A stretch of 64,000 nucleotides of DNA, from contig JBPCIX010000021.1 in the NCBI GenBank assembly GCA_051005875.1, positions 1 to 64,000 of the forward strand. The letters are read 5' to 3'. The notes beneath the pieces were generated by a model. The model did not search any database. It was given only the letters and a program-made list of their open reading frames with translations, and was not told where the DNA came from. Positions 1 to 7,667 of the stretch are shown piece after piece. The translations under genes and the position numbers were made by a program. The stretch comes from JBPCIX01 sp051005875 (GTDB lineage Bacteria; Actinomycetota; CADDZG01; JAHWKV01). The number at the start of each line of letters is the position of its first letter. The stretch's first letter is position 1.

Positions 1-1200
1 CTTGGGGAGCAGGAGATCGCGAATCAAGCGAAGCTTATCCGCCTGCCTTTGTACAATCAAGGCGTCCCCACCCAGGGCCATTGAGAATTGCTCAAAATTC
101 TCCATAAGGTGCCTTGGTGGTTTTAAGAACGGCATTGCGTAGACCTGATCCCTACTTAGGCCAGGCACAGCCGCATGCGAATTGGTGAACTCGACGAGTC
201 GAAGCTGTTCGAACACAAAGCGGGGTGGAAGGTCCGTTACCACAAAAAATGTTGTGTCGATCGGATAGCAGGGGAAGGGAATCCATGTCACCCTCCCGAC
301 ATTCCCTTTTCTACCGACCACGATAGTTGGCCCATCGACCAGTGATTCGTCGTGCCATCCGATTATTCCCGACGAACCGCAGACAGCAACCGGACCCCCT
401 TTTCGATGACCTCTCTTCAGCGCTTTACCGTAACGAAGTTCAAGGACGTCGCCGACTAACACATCTTCCCAGCCTCGCGGAAGCGACTCTCGTACTGACC
501 GATCCGACTCAATGCTCGCTTTTGAAGTTCCCGGAAGGATATGCACGGCTTCTGCCGAGTCCTTAATCGGGAATTTTCTCCCCCGGACTTGAGGGTAGCG
601 GAAACAAACGAACCACTCTTGGTAGACCGCTTGGGCCATCTGCTCAAGCAACTCGATCCGCCGCCGGTTGTTCTCGATTAGGTCGTCGATCGAACCCAAG
701 ACAGCCGCAATGCGCTTCTGATCCAGTGGAGGCGGAACCGTGATACGCATCCGTCGCTGGTCGCGCAAATTGATGTAGTCGGCCATATCGGTCGCACCCT
801 TAGTGGCGAGGGCCTGGTTTAGGAACTCAGGAGACTCCAGCCAGTAGCGCAACCACCGCGGATGTATCTGAGTCGGGTCGTGAGACCGCCAGTAGGAGAT
901 CTGAGGCGAGTAAACGAATTGGCAGGCCTCAGAAACATAGGCAACCCGCCCAACTGTCCCTTTCATCGTGATCAAGGAGTCAAAGGGTGCACTCACCTTG
1001 TTGCCGTACTTAGATTTGTTTTCAATGGGGAGTTCATCGCGGCCGTTTAGGCGGATGGTTGTATCCACGTCGCCTACGCGGACGAAGGGAAGCCCGCCAT
1101 CCTCGACGAACTCCACGTTCTTAGCCCTGTAGCCGTCGCCGATCTCAATCACGCCGTCTGTTAGCAGTTGAGTTGTAGTTGTCTGCCGCCAGTCCTTCAT
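1..1200 (-). CDS. hsdS: Type I restriction-modification specificity subunit HsdS (3' end outside window)
   Basis: Gives DNA sequence specificity to a type I restriction-modification complex by pairing two target-recognition domains. Translating the minus strand from the ATG at 1200 gives 400 uninterrupted residues running off the left edge. Residues 1-160 form the first recognition domain. Residues 161-198 are the conserved helical spacer (QKRIAAVLGSIDDLIENN, then a Leu-rich helix ending in YQEWFV). A second domain follows, starting near residue 240 (PRGWEDV, the usual TRD opening). The last visible residues (IRDLLLPK) match the usual HsdS C-terminus, so only a few tens of residues should be missing. 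The start overlaps the hsdM stop as ATGA, so the two are translationally coupled. hsdR is not in the window and may lie to the left. Confidence 0.93.
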   Translation of the reverse strand, partial: MKDWRQTTTTQLLTDGVIEIGDGYRAKNVEFVEDGGLPFVRVGDVDTTIRLNGRDELPIENKSKYGNKVSAPFDSLITMKGTVGRVAYVSEACQFVYSPQISYWRSHDPTQIHPRWLRYWLESPEFLNQALATKGATDMADYINLRDQRRMRITVPPPLDQKRIAAVLGSIDDLIENNRRRIELLEQMAQAVYQEWFVCFRYPQVRGRKFPIKDSAEAVHILPGTSKASIESDRSVRESLPRGWEDVLVGDVLELRYGKALKRGHRKGGPVAVCGSSGIIGWHDESLVDGPTIVVGRKGNVGRVTWIPFPCYPIDTTFFVVTDLPPRFVFEQLRLVEFTNSHAAVPGLSRDQVYAMPFLKPPRHLMENFEQFSMALGGDALIVQRQADKLRLIRDLLLPK

Positions 1201-2750
1201 TCCTGGAGGATTGACTTCACAGCGGCATCGACCTTGGCTCGGAGAACCTCTGCCTCCGCGGTAATTCTTGTGAACTCTGCGTAGGCTCCGGCCAGTCTCT
1301 CGTCAAACTCCTCTCCGTCTTCTTCTGCAGCCGAGGTGCCCGTGTAGCGGCCCGGGTTAAGACTCCAACCCTCGGCCGCAGCCTCGGAAATAGTCACGAC
1401 CTTACACAAGCCCGCGACATCTTCGTAGAAGCCGTTTGGAAAGCGTTCCTTTATCAGGGTGTCACTACCAGAAGCTGTTTCAACGTCTTGTTCTCTGTAG
1501 AGGCGAACGACATTGGCAATCAATTCGAGTTGCTCTGGCTGGAACTCACGATGGGCGCGGTCCACTTGGCTGAAGAGCTGGCGGGCGTCGATGAACAGAA
1601 CCTTGTCCTCGCGGTCGGTTCCCTTCTTGGCCTTGTCGAAAAACCACAGAGTCACAGGCAGGGTTACTGTGTAGAAAAAGTTCGGGCTTATCGCCACCAC
1701 AACATCAACGGCCTTGGATTCGATCAATTGTCTGCGGATCTCAGCCTCGCTGGCCCGGGCGTCTCCCGCGGAGTTGGCCATCACGAAGCCGGCTCTCCCC
1801 GTGTCGTTCAATGCTGAATAAAAGAGTTGGATCCACAAGTAGTTGGCGTTGTCGGGCTTGGGAATCCCGAACGGGAATCGCTTGTCACCTTCGAGTTTGG
1901 ACTTGTCGACCCTGTCCACATTAAACGGCGGATTAGCCATGACGAAATCGAAGCGGCCGGTGGAGTCGTGTAGATCGTCATCGTCGCTGTTGCCCAGACG
2001 GATCTCGCCAGAAAGGCCGTGCAAGGCAAGGTTCATTTGCGCTAGGGGAACAGTCACCTCCTTTTGTTCCTGGCCATAAATCGAGAGTTCTCTGGAAGGC
2101 GAACCCTGATGCCCTTCCACGAACTTGGCACAATGGACGAACATCCCGCCCGATCCGCATGCAGGGTCGAATACCCGTCCGTGAAACGGCTCGATGATTT
2201 CCACGATCAGCTTAACGATTGACTGGGGCGTGAAGAACTCTCCGCCTAACCGGCCTTCCTTCTCGGCGAACTTGGACAAGAAATACTCGTAGATCAGCCC
2301 GAATGCATCCCCCGATAGCTTGCGGGGCAATGGCGAGAAGAGTCGAAGGAGTTCCACTAGGGTCGATTTCTCTAGCCTCTGGTAGCCCTTGGGTAAAATA
2401 TCTCGCAACTCCGTGTTGTGCTTTTCAACGAGTCGCATGGCGGCATCCACGGCGGCCCCCAAGTCCTTCCCTTCCGCCAAATCGACGAGGTAAGAAAGCC
2501 GCGATTCGTCCGGAACATAAAGTACAGATCGCGCCTGGTAGTCAGCGGGCGTTACAGGCTTGCGTTTTGTCGCCTTACTTTCGACTTCCTGCCGCACCTG
2601 CTCAAAGCGGTACTCGGCAAAAGCCAAAAAGATAAGCCCCAACACCGGATCGCGATATTCGTTTGCGGCCAGCCGGGAATTTGCTCTCAGTACGTCGGCG
2701 GCGGCCCAAAGAGTCTTCTGAAATTCGGCTAGGTTGTTGGGGTTCGACAT
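1197..2750 (-). CDS. hsdM: Type I restriction-modification DNA methyltransferase HsdM
   Basis: N6-adenine methyltransferase subunit of the type I system; it modifies host DNA with AdoMet together with HsdS. The 517-residue length is normal for the family. The helical N-terminal domain (about 1-160) precedes the methyltransferase fold. The AdoMet motif I DPACGSGG lies at 195-202, preceded by GEFFTP. The catalytic motif NPPF is at 273-276, the N-P-P-[FY] form of adenine-N6 enzymes. It begins 8 bases after the stop of the PIN-toxin gene with only a weak ribosome site, so coupling to that gene is likely. It overlaps hsdS by 4 bases. Confidence 0.97.
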   Translation of the reverse strand: MSNPNNLAEFQKTLWAAADVLRANSRLAANEYRDPVLGLIFLAFAEYRFEQVRQEVESKATKRKPVTPADYQARSVLYVPDESRLSYLVDLAEGKDLGAAVDAAMRLVEKHNTELRDILPKGYQRLEKSTLVELLRLFSPLPRKLSGDAFGLIYEYFLSKFAEKEGRLGGEFFTPQSIVKLIVEIIEPFHGRVFDPACGSGGMFVHCAKFVEGHQGSPSRELSIYGQEQKEVTVPLAQMNLALHGLSGEIRLGNSDDDDLHDSTGRFDFVMANPPFNVDRVDKSKLEGDKRFPFGIPKPDNANYLWIQLFYSALNDTGRAGFVMANSAGDARASEAEIRRQLIESKAVDVVVAISPNFFYTVTLPVTLWFFDKAKKGTDREDKVLFIDARQLFSQVDRAHREFQPEQLELIANVVRLYREQDVETASGSDTLIKERFPNGFYEDVAGLCKVVTISEAAAEGWSLNPGRYTGTSAAEEDGEEFDERLAGAYAEFTRITAEAEVLRAKVDAAVKSILQE

Positions 2751-2758
2751 CCCGGCGC

Positions 2759-3139
2759 CTAAACGGCGACTACAGACAGTTGCGGGTCAAGTCGCAACAA
2801 ATCATCCGGATCAGATGTCACAACCTGCTGGCCAGTTCGCCGCGCGCAGATGACAACGTGGGCATCCACGATATCCGTCGTGCCGCTAGCTGCCAAAAGG
2901 CGCCCCACACTCGTGGCGTCGACTCTCCCGAGGGGGACAACATCGGTAACCGGCTGGCGGACCATCCGAGCAAGCCGAGCTTGCCGCTCCGGAATCCGAA
3001 TCGCCTGGGCAAGCGCACTCGCCGGAACGGTGATTTTGGCGCCGGATTCTGTAGCCCGAGCAACCAAAACAATCACCCGACGAACCCCCCGATCCAAAGC
3101 AATGAGCCCGCCGGCATCCATGGTGATCCCAGGAGTCAC
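2759..3139 (-). CDS. PIN-domain toxin (VapC-like)
   Basis: Predicted PIN-fold ribonuclease toxin of a type II toxin-antitoxin pair. The 126 residues show an N-terminal Asp (MDAGGLIAL), a central basic helix (RQARLARM), the DIVDAHV segment that carries a PIN acidic residue, and a late TSDPDDL motif, all in PIN order. The start is GTG at 3139, overlapping the antitoxin stop as GTGA. It is clearly homologous along its length to the protein at 55854-56231 (shared RQARLA, SGT-DIVDA, ICAR-like and TSD motifs). The unusual context is the restriction operon following only 8 bases downstream. The RNA target is unknown. Confidence 0.82.
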   Translation of the reverse strand: MTPGITMDAGGLIALDRGVRRVIVLVARATESGAKITVPASALAQAIRIPERQARLARMVRQPVTDVVPLGRVDATSVGRLLAASGTTDIVDAHVVICARRTGQQVVTSDPDDLLRLDPQLSVVAV

Positions 3140-3393
3140 GCGGCCGGAAGCCTGTTCTTGCCGTCCATCAGAACCTCATCCGCCCAATCGCGCTCTTCCT
3201 GCTTAAGTCCGCCGCCAGACTGCTCAAGCGCATCAGCAAGCATCGCCCCCCAACCAGCAACATCGTCAAGGGCAACGCCAACGGCGTGCTGGACGAATCC
3301 GGAAACACTCGCTGTCTTGCCAGCCTTCACGAACTCCCGGACTAAAGCGATCTGATCTTCATCCAGGGTTACTGTGACCTTCTTAGTAGCCAT
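3136..3393 (-). CDS. Antitoxin partner of the PIN toxin
   Basis: Small antitoxin of about 85 residues. The N-terminus (KKVTVTLDEDQIALVREFV) looks like a ribbon-helix-helix strand-helix, followed by a Ser-Val-Ser turn and second helix; the acidic C-terminus (EERDWADEVL) would wrap the toxin. I chose the ATG at 3393 because the sequence similar to the 55612-55857 antitoxin begins there; an upstream in-frame start at 3420 is possible. It presumably represses the whole operon, which would place hsdM and hsdS under toxin-antitoxin control. This is inference from gene order and family behaviour. Confidence 0.72.
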   Translation of the reverse strand: MATKKVTVTLDEDQIALVREFVKAGKTASVSGFVQHAVGVALDDVAGWGAMLADALEQSGGGLKQEERDWADEVLMDGKNRLPAA

Positions 3394-3778
3394 ACCAACC
3401 ACCATACACCGCCGCGTCACCTATGGCTACCGCCAATTGGGGGCAAAAGGTGAGGCCAGGCAATAGACGCCCGGGAAACATTTGACCTGATCGACCCGAT
3501 CGTCAAGCTCCGGTGAAAACATCCTCGTAGCCCGGCGTGCGGACCGCTGCGTTTAGTGGCTCAGGTGTCATTGTATGAACCCTGAAGGCTGGCAACGGTC
3601 AGGCTTCCTCAGGGAGATGTTGCTTTAAAACGTGGCGCTGGCAGTTCGATAAGGACCGGCCAAAAGATGCGCACTCTCGGCCCGAAAAAGTCGCTTCCGG
3701 CAGTAAATGGTCCATTTCTGTCGGTACCTTCGGATACATTTGGGGACGCGAAGGACCCCGCCCGGATCGGAGAAACGC
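3394..3778. other. Intergenic region with no supported gene
   Basis: This divergent region separates the restriction operon from the cassette that starts at 3779, so it should hold promoters in both directions. I found no open frame with recognisable content and no strong hairpin followed by a T-run. A GGAG at 3769-3772 serves as the ribosome site of the plus-strand gene. Confidence 0.4.
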
Positions 3779-4522
3779 ATGGAGATACTAGACGCCGAAA
3801 CCCGCAGTGTTCTTGAGATCATCGCTTTTTCAGAGCGCACCAACCGCCCTCTTCTCTGGGACGCACTCAAGGATTTTGCTTCGGAGCCCAAACGAAAGAC
3901 AACCACAACAGGTTTTCCCGCCTTCATTGTGCAAGAGCGGGCGACTGAGAAGGTTTCCGAATTCATCTACCGAGCCAAGCTCATCCAGGTAGAAAGTGAT
4001 GGGGCGGTTCGTCTCACGGAATTGGGACGGATTGTCCTAGCGGGAGCCACGGAACAGGAGGCCACGGAGAACACGCCTCAAGACATCGTTTTGGCAGCGG
4101 GTGACCAATGGGCAACCATTGATCTCCTTAGGGCAGTGAAGCATGTTGGAAAGTGCCTTGTTGTGGACCCATACGGCTATGAGGATCAGATTTTCCAATT
4201 GGTCAAGCACACTGAGGCAGAGCGGATTCTCATAGGCCCATCTCCAGCTAAGCAAGACTTCGGTCTTATCCTGGGCGCAATTCAGCCGCCTCGACGCTTG
4301 GAACTCCGAGTTAGCAAGGAGATTCATGACCGACACGTGATCCCACCGTCGGGAAAGGTACTGGCTCTCGGAGCGTCCATGAATGGCGTCGGGCAGGACA
4401 AGCCCACCATCCTGATCCATCTCAGCGAGGACCTGTCAGTATCCGTCCGAAAGACATATGAGGAGATCTGGAGCAGGGCTTCACTGTGGACACTGACACC
4501 GCCGCCTCAGGGTGATCCTTAG
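3779..4522 (+). CDS. Winged-helix plus PLD-like domain protein of unknown function
   Basis: About 247 residues if started at the ATG at 3779, which has GGAG seven bases upstream; an upstream GTG/ATG frame exists but lacks a site. The first 85 residues look like a winged helix (LDAETRSVLEII, then a LIQV-GAVRLTELG wing). The C-terminal half has an alternating strand-helix pattern ending in an EIHDRHVI block, then LALGASMNGVG. This is the histidine-containing core seen in PLD-like sensory domains (family knowledge, recognised by eye). Stop to next start spacing is 0-3 bases, so it pairs with the 4526 gene. A defence or stress role is inferred from its position beside a restriction operon. Confidence 0.6.
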   Translation: MEILDAETRSVLEIIAFSERTNRPLLWDALKDFASEPKRKTTTTGFPAFIVQERATEKVSEFIYRAKLIQVESDGAVRLTELGRIVLAGATEQEATENTPQDIVLAAGDQWATIDLLRAVKHVGKCLVVDPYGYEDQIFQLVKHTEAERILIGPSPAKQDFGLILGAIQPPRRLELRVSKEIHDRHVIPPSGKVLALGASMNGVGQDKPTILIHLSEDLSVSVRKTYEEIWSRASLWTLTPPPQGDP

Positions 4523-4525
4523 TTG

Positions 4526-4969
4526 GTGAAAATCTTCGACCTCGTTCTTGGAGCGGCCCTCGGAACCGGTGGAAGCATCGGCGCTACCTGGTACTTCGCA
4601 AAACGTCAGGTCCGCCGAGAGGCGCAGATTAGGCTTCTTCTCAACATCATGCCGAAGCTCGATCCGTCGAAGACAAACGAAGCGGAACGGGTCGATGGGC
4701 ACTCAGAGCCCGGGGTCATGGATGACCTTCGCTCCAATGCGTTCTTGGCTGGAAAGCAGGCAGATAGGCTCGCCGACGCCTTTGAAACGGCCTTAGTCAA
4801 GTTAAAGGAACGAAACGCCGACACGCTGGAATTCGCAGAGCTCGACCAAGAGAGCGGTGAACTCGTGGTCCCCGCTGCTTACAATGATCCCTACCATGAA
4901 GCTCTGGCAGTGGCCAGGAAGGCCTTTTGTTCGCTAAAAGCGCATCTGAAGAGTAAGGTGCTGCGCTAG
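4526..4969 (+). CDS. Small N-terminally anchored membrane protein, unknown function
   Basis: About 147 residues. A single hydrophobic segment (FDLVLGAALGTGGSIGATWYF, first 25 residues) is followed by a basic stretch (KRQVRREAQIR) and a soluble helical domain that would face the cytoplasm. The start is TTG at 4523 or GTG at 4526, directly after the stop of the preceding gene, so the two are almost certainly co-translated. I do not recognise the family. The pairing of a soluble PLD-like/winged-helix protein with a membrane-anchored partner resembles two-gene defence cassettes, but nothing in this sequence proves that. Confidence 0.55.
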   Translation: MKIFDLVLGAALGTGGSIGATWYFAKRQVRREAQIRLLLNIMPKLDPSKTNEAERVDGHSEPGVMDDLRSNAFLAGKQADRLADAFETALVKLKERNADTLEFAELDQESGELVVPAAYNDPYHEALAVARKAFCSLKAHLKSKVLR

Positions 4970-4971
4970 CG

Positions 4972-5243
4972 CTAGCGGAATTCTTTTGGAGGCGAACGTC
5001 CGAAGATGATCAGACTCGGAGCGCTGTCGCCAATCGTCAGCTCCCCTTCGAATTCTTCTGTGGCTTCGTGTCCAGGTCTCCACCATGAACGGAAGATGGG
5101 TTCTGGAATCTATTAATTCTAAGAGGTAGCTCCTCACAGCTGATAACGAATCCAACGCCAAGGGAGTGGAAGGGTCTAGCCGGTTCGCTTCGGTAAAGGG
5201 CCCAAGAAACGGGGCAGCTGGTTGGCGGGCTAATCGTCGCCAT
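4972..5243 (-). pseudogene. Possible frameshifted small gene downstream of the HEPN-like gene
   Basis: An ATG at 5243, a few bases after the stop of the 5248-5958 gene, opens a frame reading MATISPPTSC... to about LPLRINRF near 5110. The coherent continuation (PEPIFRSWW, then GHEATEEFEGELTIGDS, then a stop at 4972-4974) is in a neighbouring frame. Together they would make a protein of about 90 residues broken by one indel near 5105-5112. I do not recognise the family, so the frame switch is judged only from sequence character. It could also be non-coding. Confidence 0.33.
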
Positions 5244-5247
5244 CTCA

Positions 5248-5958
5248 TCAGGGGAGATCCGAAGCTTCAAAGTGCCCCAGCACCTCCTTGACCATCTGGT
5301 CGGCCATAGCAACCGCCTTGGCAAGCTCCTCAGCAGTCAGTTCAAGTCGGCCCTCGGCGTAGCGTGCTGGTGGCCGGTGCTTTCGGCACAGATCTCGCAA
5401 CAACTTAGCTCGAGTGACGGGAAACGTGCCGTGCTTTGCCCATCCCTCGACGAGCGAAATGCGCTGGTGGTGAGCCTTAGTTGCGTGGCCCTGGAGGAGC
5501 AAGTCAGCCATTAGCGCTAGTTCGATCGCCGCAAACGTGAGTTCGGTCGCGGGTCCTAACAGGTCTTGCCTAATGGAATTATGCGCCGCGGACGCATAGT
5601 CTCCCGCAAGCGCGGCTGTGAGCTTAGCGCGGGTCGGATCCCGGCGGAAGTCGAAGGCCCACGCACACATATCGTCCCCCGTTCGTACGCAGAACAACCA
5701 TCCGCTGCTTTCGACGATACCGATGGCCACCATGCGGGCAATCGTGTCCGATCTGACCGGCTGGCCGCTGAGTTCTTTTCGGATTGGCTCGATTTCGATA
5801 TGGGGCCGCGCCTTTTCATTCAGAAGGGTTCGGTGTCCCCCCTCGACTGGAAACTCAACGAAGGCAGCGGCGAAGTTATCGACCTGCATGCCGGCCGCGG
5901 CTAGGGCGGGCGCGATGAGCAACTCCCAGCTCGGCGCCATGTCGAGTTCAGAATTCAT
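5248..5958 (-). CDS. HEPN-like domain protein, unknown function
   Basis: About 236 residues. The N-terminal half (to about 120) is a mixed alpha/beta domain I do not recognise. The C-terminal half is helical and resembles HEPN folds: a long helix (ELTFAAIELALMADLLLQGH), a His-rich turn (KAHHQRISLVEGW), then LRDLCRKHRPPARY and a last helix rich in Ala and Glu. An R-x-x-R-like motif near 200 could stand for the HEPN Rx4-6H motif but is not a strict match. ATG at 5958 and GTG at 5961 are both possible starts. HEPN proteins are often RNases in toxin or defence systems; here that is inference. Confidence 0.5.
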   Translation of the reverse strand: MNSELDMAPSWELLIAPALAAAGMQVDNFAAAFVEFPVEGGHRTLLNEKARPHIEIEPIRKELSGQPVRSDTIARMVAIGIVESSGWLFCVRTGDDMCAWAFDFRRDPTRAKLTAALAGDYASAAHNSIRQDLLGPATELTFAAIELALMADLLLQGHATKAHHQRISLVEGWAKHGTFPVTRAKLLRDLCRKHRPPARYAEGRLELTAEELAKAVAMADQMVKEVLGHFEASDLP

Positions 5959-6214
5959 CACTAATCAGGGTAGTGGGGGATCCGTTGAACTTCCAACTCC
6001 GATGATCATCATCGTCATTGAATTCCACAAGTATCGTCATTCGCCTTCTCAGTTATCTTGGGTGGAGGTTTGAGGTTGGCCCTTTCAAACAAGTCCACGG
6101 CCCTTCGCTCAGGTCGCTGCTCGGGTTTTTGTCGGCAGGCCTGTCTATCGTATTTTCCGCTTCCCCCACGCGCTGGCCCGATCAGGTTTGCCGGAGGGAA
6201 AGCGAGGAGGAACA

Positions 6215-6471
6215 ATGGCAGTAACGGAAAGTTCAAGGCATCAGCTTTTAAGAAGCTCGAGAAGGTTCTAGGAATGGAAGAAGCTGGGATCCTCATGGAG
6301 TTAGGCCCGCCCACGGGCTGGGGAGACATGGCCACTAAACGCGACCTCGACTATTTGGAGAGCAGATTGAAGGACGAATTGGCCGCCAGGTTACGCGGCC
6401 TGTTCTTTGCAATCGCCGCCCTTTTTCTTGGGGCAGTCAGCCTTTTACTTGCGGCGCCGCACTTCTTTTAG
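6215..6471 (+). pseudogene. Small C-terminally anchored membrane protein, frameshifted
   Basis: The gene starts at ATG 6215 with a strong GAGGAGG site at 6204-6210 and reads MAVTESSRHQL, then runs into a stop within about 8 codons. Adding one T to the T-run at 6246-6249 restores FKKLEKVLGMEEAGILMEL, then PPTGWGDMATKRDLDYLE and a C-terminal membrane helix (FFAIAALFLGAVSLLLAA). This is a common actinobacterial small protein architecture with the VGWADVATKRDLD-type signature. The break is one missing base in a homopolymer, so it is either a young pseudogene or a sequencing error. Function of the family is unknown. Confidence 0.72.
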
Positions 6472-6568
6472 ACCCTTAATCCAGGCCGTTAATCCAGGCC
6501 GGCACGGGCGGGCACACTAAGCCTTTGCCTTGCCGCATGGGGCTAACACCTTACTCTACGATAATTGA

Positions 6569-6794
6569 ATGGTGAGGTTCGAGCGGATCACTGTGGATCC
6601 CGAACAAATGGGCGGGGTGCCTTGCATCAGGGGTTACCGAGTTCCCGTTGCCCACGGTAGTAGGGCTGGTAGCCGACGGCCTTTCAAACGGTGAAAATCT
6701 TGAGGCTCTTCCAGATTTAGGGGTTGAGGATATTTCTGGGGCCCTCCGTTATGCCGCGGAAACCGTTCTCGAAAGCGAGCTGCCGCTCAGGTAA
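6569..6794 (+). pseudogene. DUF433-family antitoxin, frameshifted
   Basis: ATG 6569 reads MVRFERITVDPEQMGGVPCI followed by RGYRVPVA, the typical DUF433 (VapB45-like) opening. An extra C at about 6653 then breaks the frame. Skipping one base resumes TVVGLVADGLSNGE, LPDLGVEDISGALRYAAE and the usual ESELPLR ending at 6794. DUF433 proteins are antitoxins for DUF5615 PIN-like toxins; a decayed DUF5615 fragment lies at 7514-7630, on the far side of tmRNA and a tRNA. Both halves are non-functional as read. Confidence 0.78.
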
Positions 6795-6842
6795 GTAGTG
6801 GTGCGGTGACGCCCCGCGCGACGCGACATATGACCCCCAGCG

Positions 6843-7198
6843 TGGAGACGGCGGGAATCGAACCCGCGTGAGACGGTTCTTACCTGGGGCATCTACGGGC
6901 GTAGCCTGCATTAGTCTCTCGGCTGGACGGGTGCCGCAGGCAAGCTCGTCGAAGCCCATCCGAACCCTGGCTCCTATCCTGTGACCCGTTCGGCGTAGAT
7001 CACAAAGACCAGCCTGCTGCATGACGCCCTAGCCCGAACCGCAGACACTTCCGGGTAGAACGCCCACCTTTCTATAGGAAGGACCTCGCTTTAAGCTGCG
7101 ACGTTTCAGTTTAGTTTTCCAAGGTGTTTAACGAGGACCCAGGACCTCGACCCGCGTCCCACAGACAAGACGACCGACTGCGAAACCAGAACGTCCCC
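6843..7198 (-). ncRNA. ssrA: tmRNA (SsrA)
   Basis: Rescues stalled ribosomes by acting first as tRNA-Ala and then as mRNA. The 5' end at 7198 reads GGGGACGTTCTGGTTTCGC, the usual tmRNA opening. The 3' end has a T-arm (CGGGTTCGATTCCCG) and GTCTCC that pairs with GGGGAC. Length of about 356 nt is normal, and CCA is not encoded. The expected tag frame is not apparent: the only Ala-Ala-stop (GCA GCT TAA) is at 7091-7099, about 99 nt from the 5' end, with an in-frame TGA four codons upstream of it. See findings. Confidence 0.87.
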
Positions 7199-7290
7199 GG
7201 TCGCTTGCGGTTCTATTTACTCCAATCCACACAACCCGACTCCCGGCCCGGGCGGGTCTTGTCGGCGCTCATCCTTATAGTTCTCGGTGT

Positions 7291-7363
7291 CCCCTGGTAG
7301 CTCAACGGACAGAGCACCCCGCTCACTACGAGGGAGATGAGGGTTCAATTCCCTCCCAGGGGA
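7291..7363 (+). tRNA. tRNA, anticodon uncertain (CAC/Val by standard numbering)
   Basis: Acceptor CCCCTGG (7291-7297) pairs perfectly with CCAGGGG (7356-7362). The D stem GCTC/GAGC and T stem GAGGG/CCCTC with loop TTCAATT are all present, giving 73 nt with no encoded CCA. The anticodon arm is imperfect: CCCCG/CGAGG has one C-A mismatch and loop CTCACTA, which gives CAC with U33 but a T at position 37. Shifting by one base gives ACT, with C33. Identity is therefore unsure; it may be a degenerate copy. Confidence 0.62.
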
Positions 7364-7424
7364 CTCCCGTACCGGGATCGTTTATGCGAGAATGGCAAGT
7401 AGTGAGCGGGGAACGTTGAGCTCA

Positions 7425-7452
7425 GACAGAAGCCCTTTCGGGGGCTTCTGTC
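7425..7452 (+). terminator. Hairpin terminator-like element after the tRNA
   Basis: A perfect 10-bp stem (GACAGAAGCC / GGCTTCTGTC) with an 8-base loop lies about 60 bases past the tRNA. Only a short GCGTTTGG follows, so the T-run is weak. It probably ends the tRNA transcript. Confidence 0.55.
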
Positions 7453-7513
7453 GCGTTTGGACCTAGCGGCGACAGACCCCGACGCGCCGCGCCCCTTTGG
7501 GCCGAGGCTTACT

Positions 7514-7630
7514 CTGCGCTTTCTCGTCGACAACAATCTCTCTCCCGCGCTCGCCGAAGCCCTTTCTGGCGCGGGCCACCAGGCCCATCCACGTCAGGCA
7601 TTATTGATTGCAGCAGGCGAAAGAAAAATA
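7514..7630 (+). pseudogene. DUF5615 PIN-like toxin remnant
   Basis: From 7514 the plus strand reads LRFLVDNNLSPALAEALSGA then GHQA, the classic DUF5615 N-terminus except that the expected ATG is CTG. After about 7583 the family sequence continues only in another frame (IHVRHY, a TGA where Gly is expected, then LQQAKE) and stops before the DTDFG motif. This is a truncated, frameshifted and stop-containing remnant. Its natural antitoxin partner is the broken DUF433 gene at 6569. The 13E12 HNH gene begins about 40 bases later, so that element may have cut it off. Confidence 0.7.
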
Positions 7631-7667
7631 AGAATTTCTTTCCCAAAAACTCCTATCAGGAGCCTCC

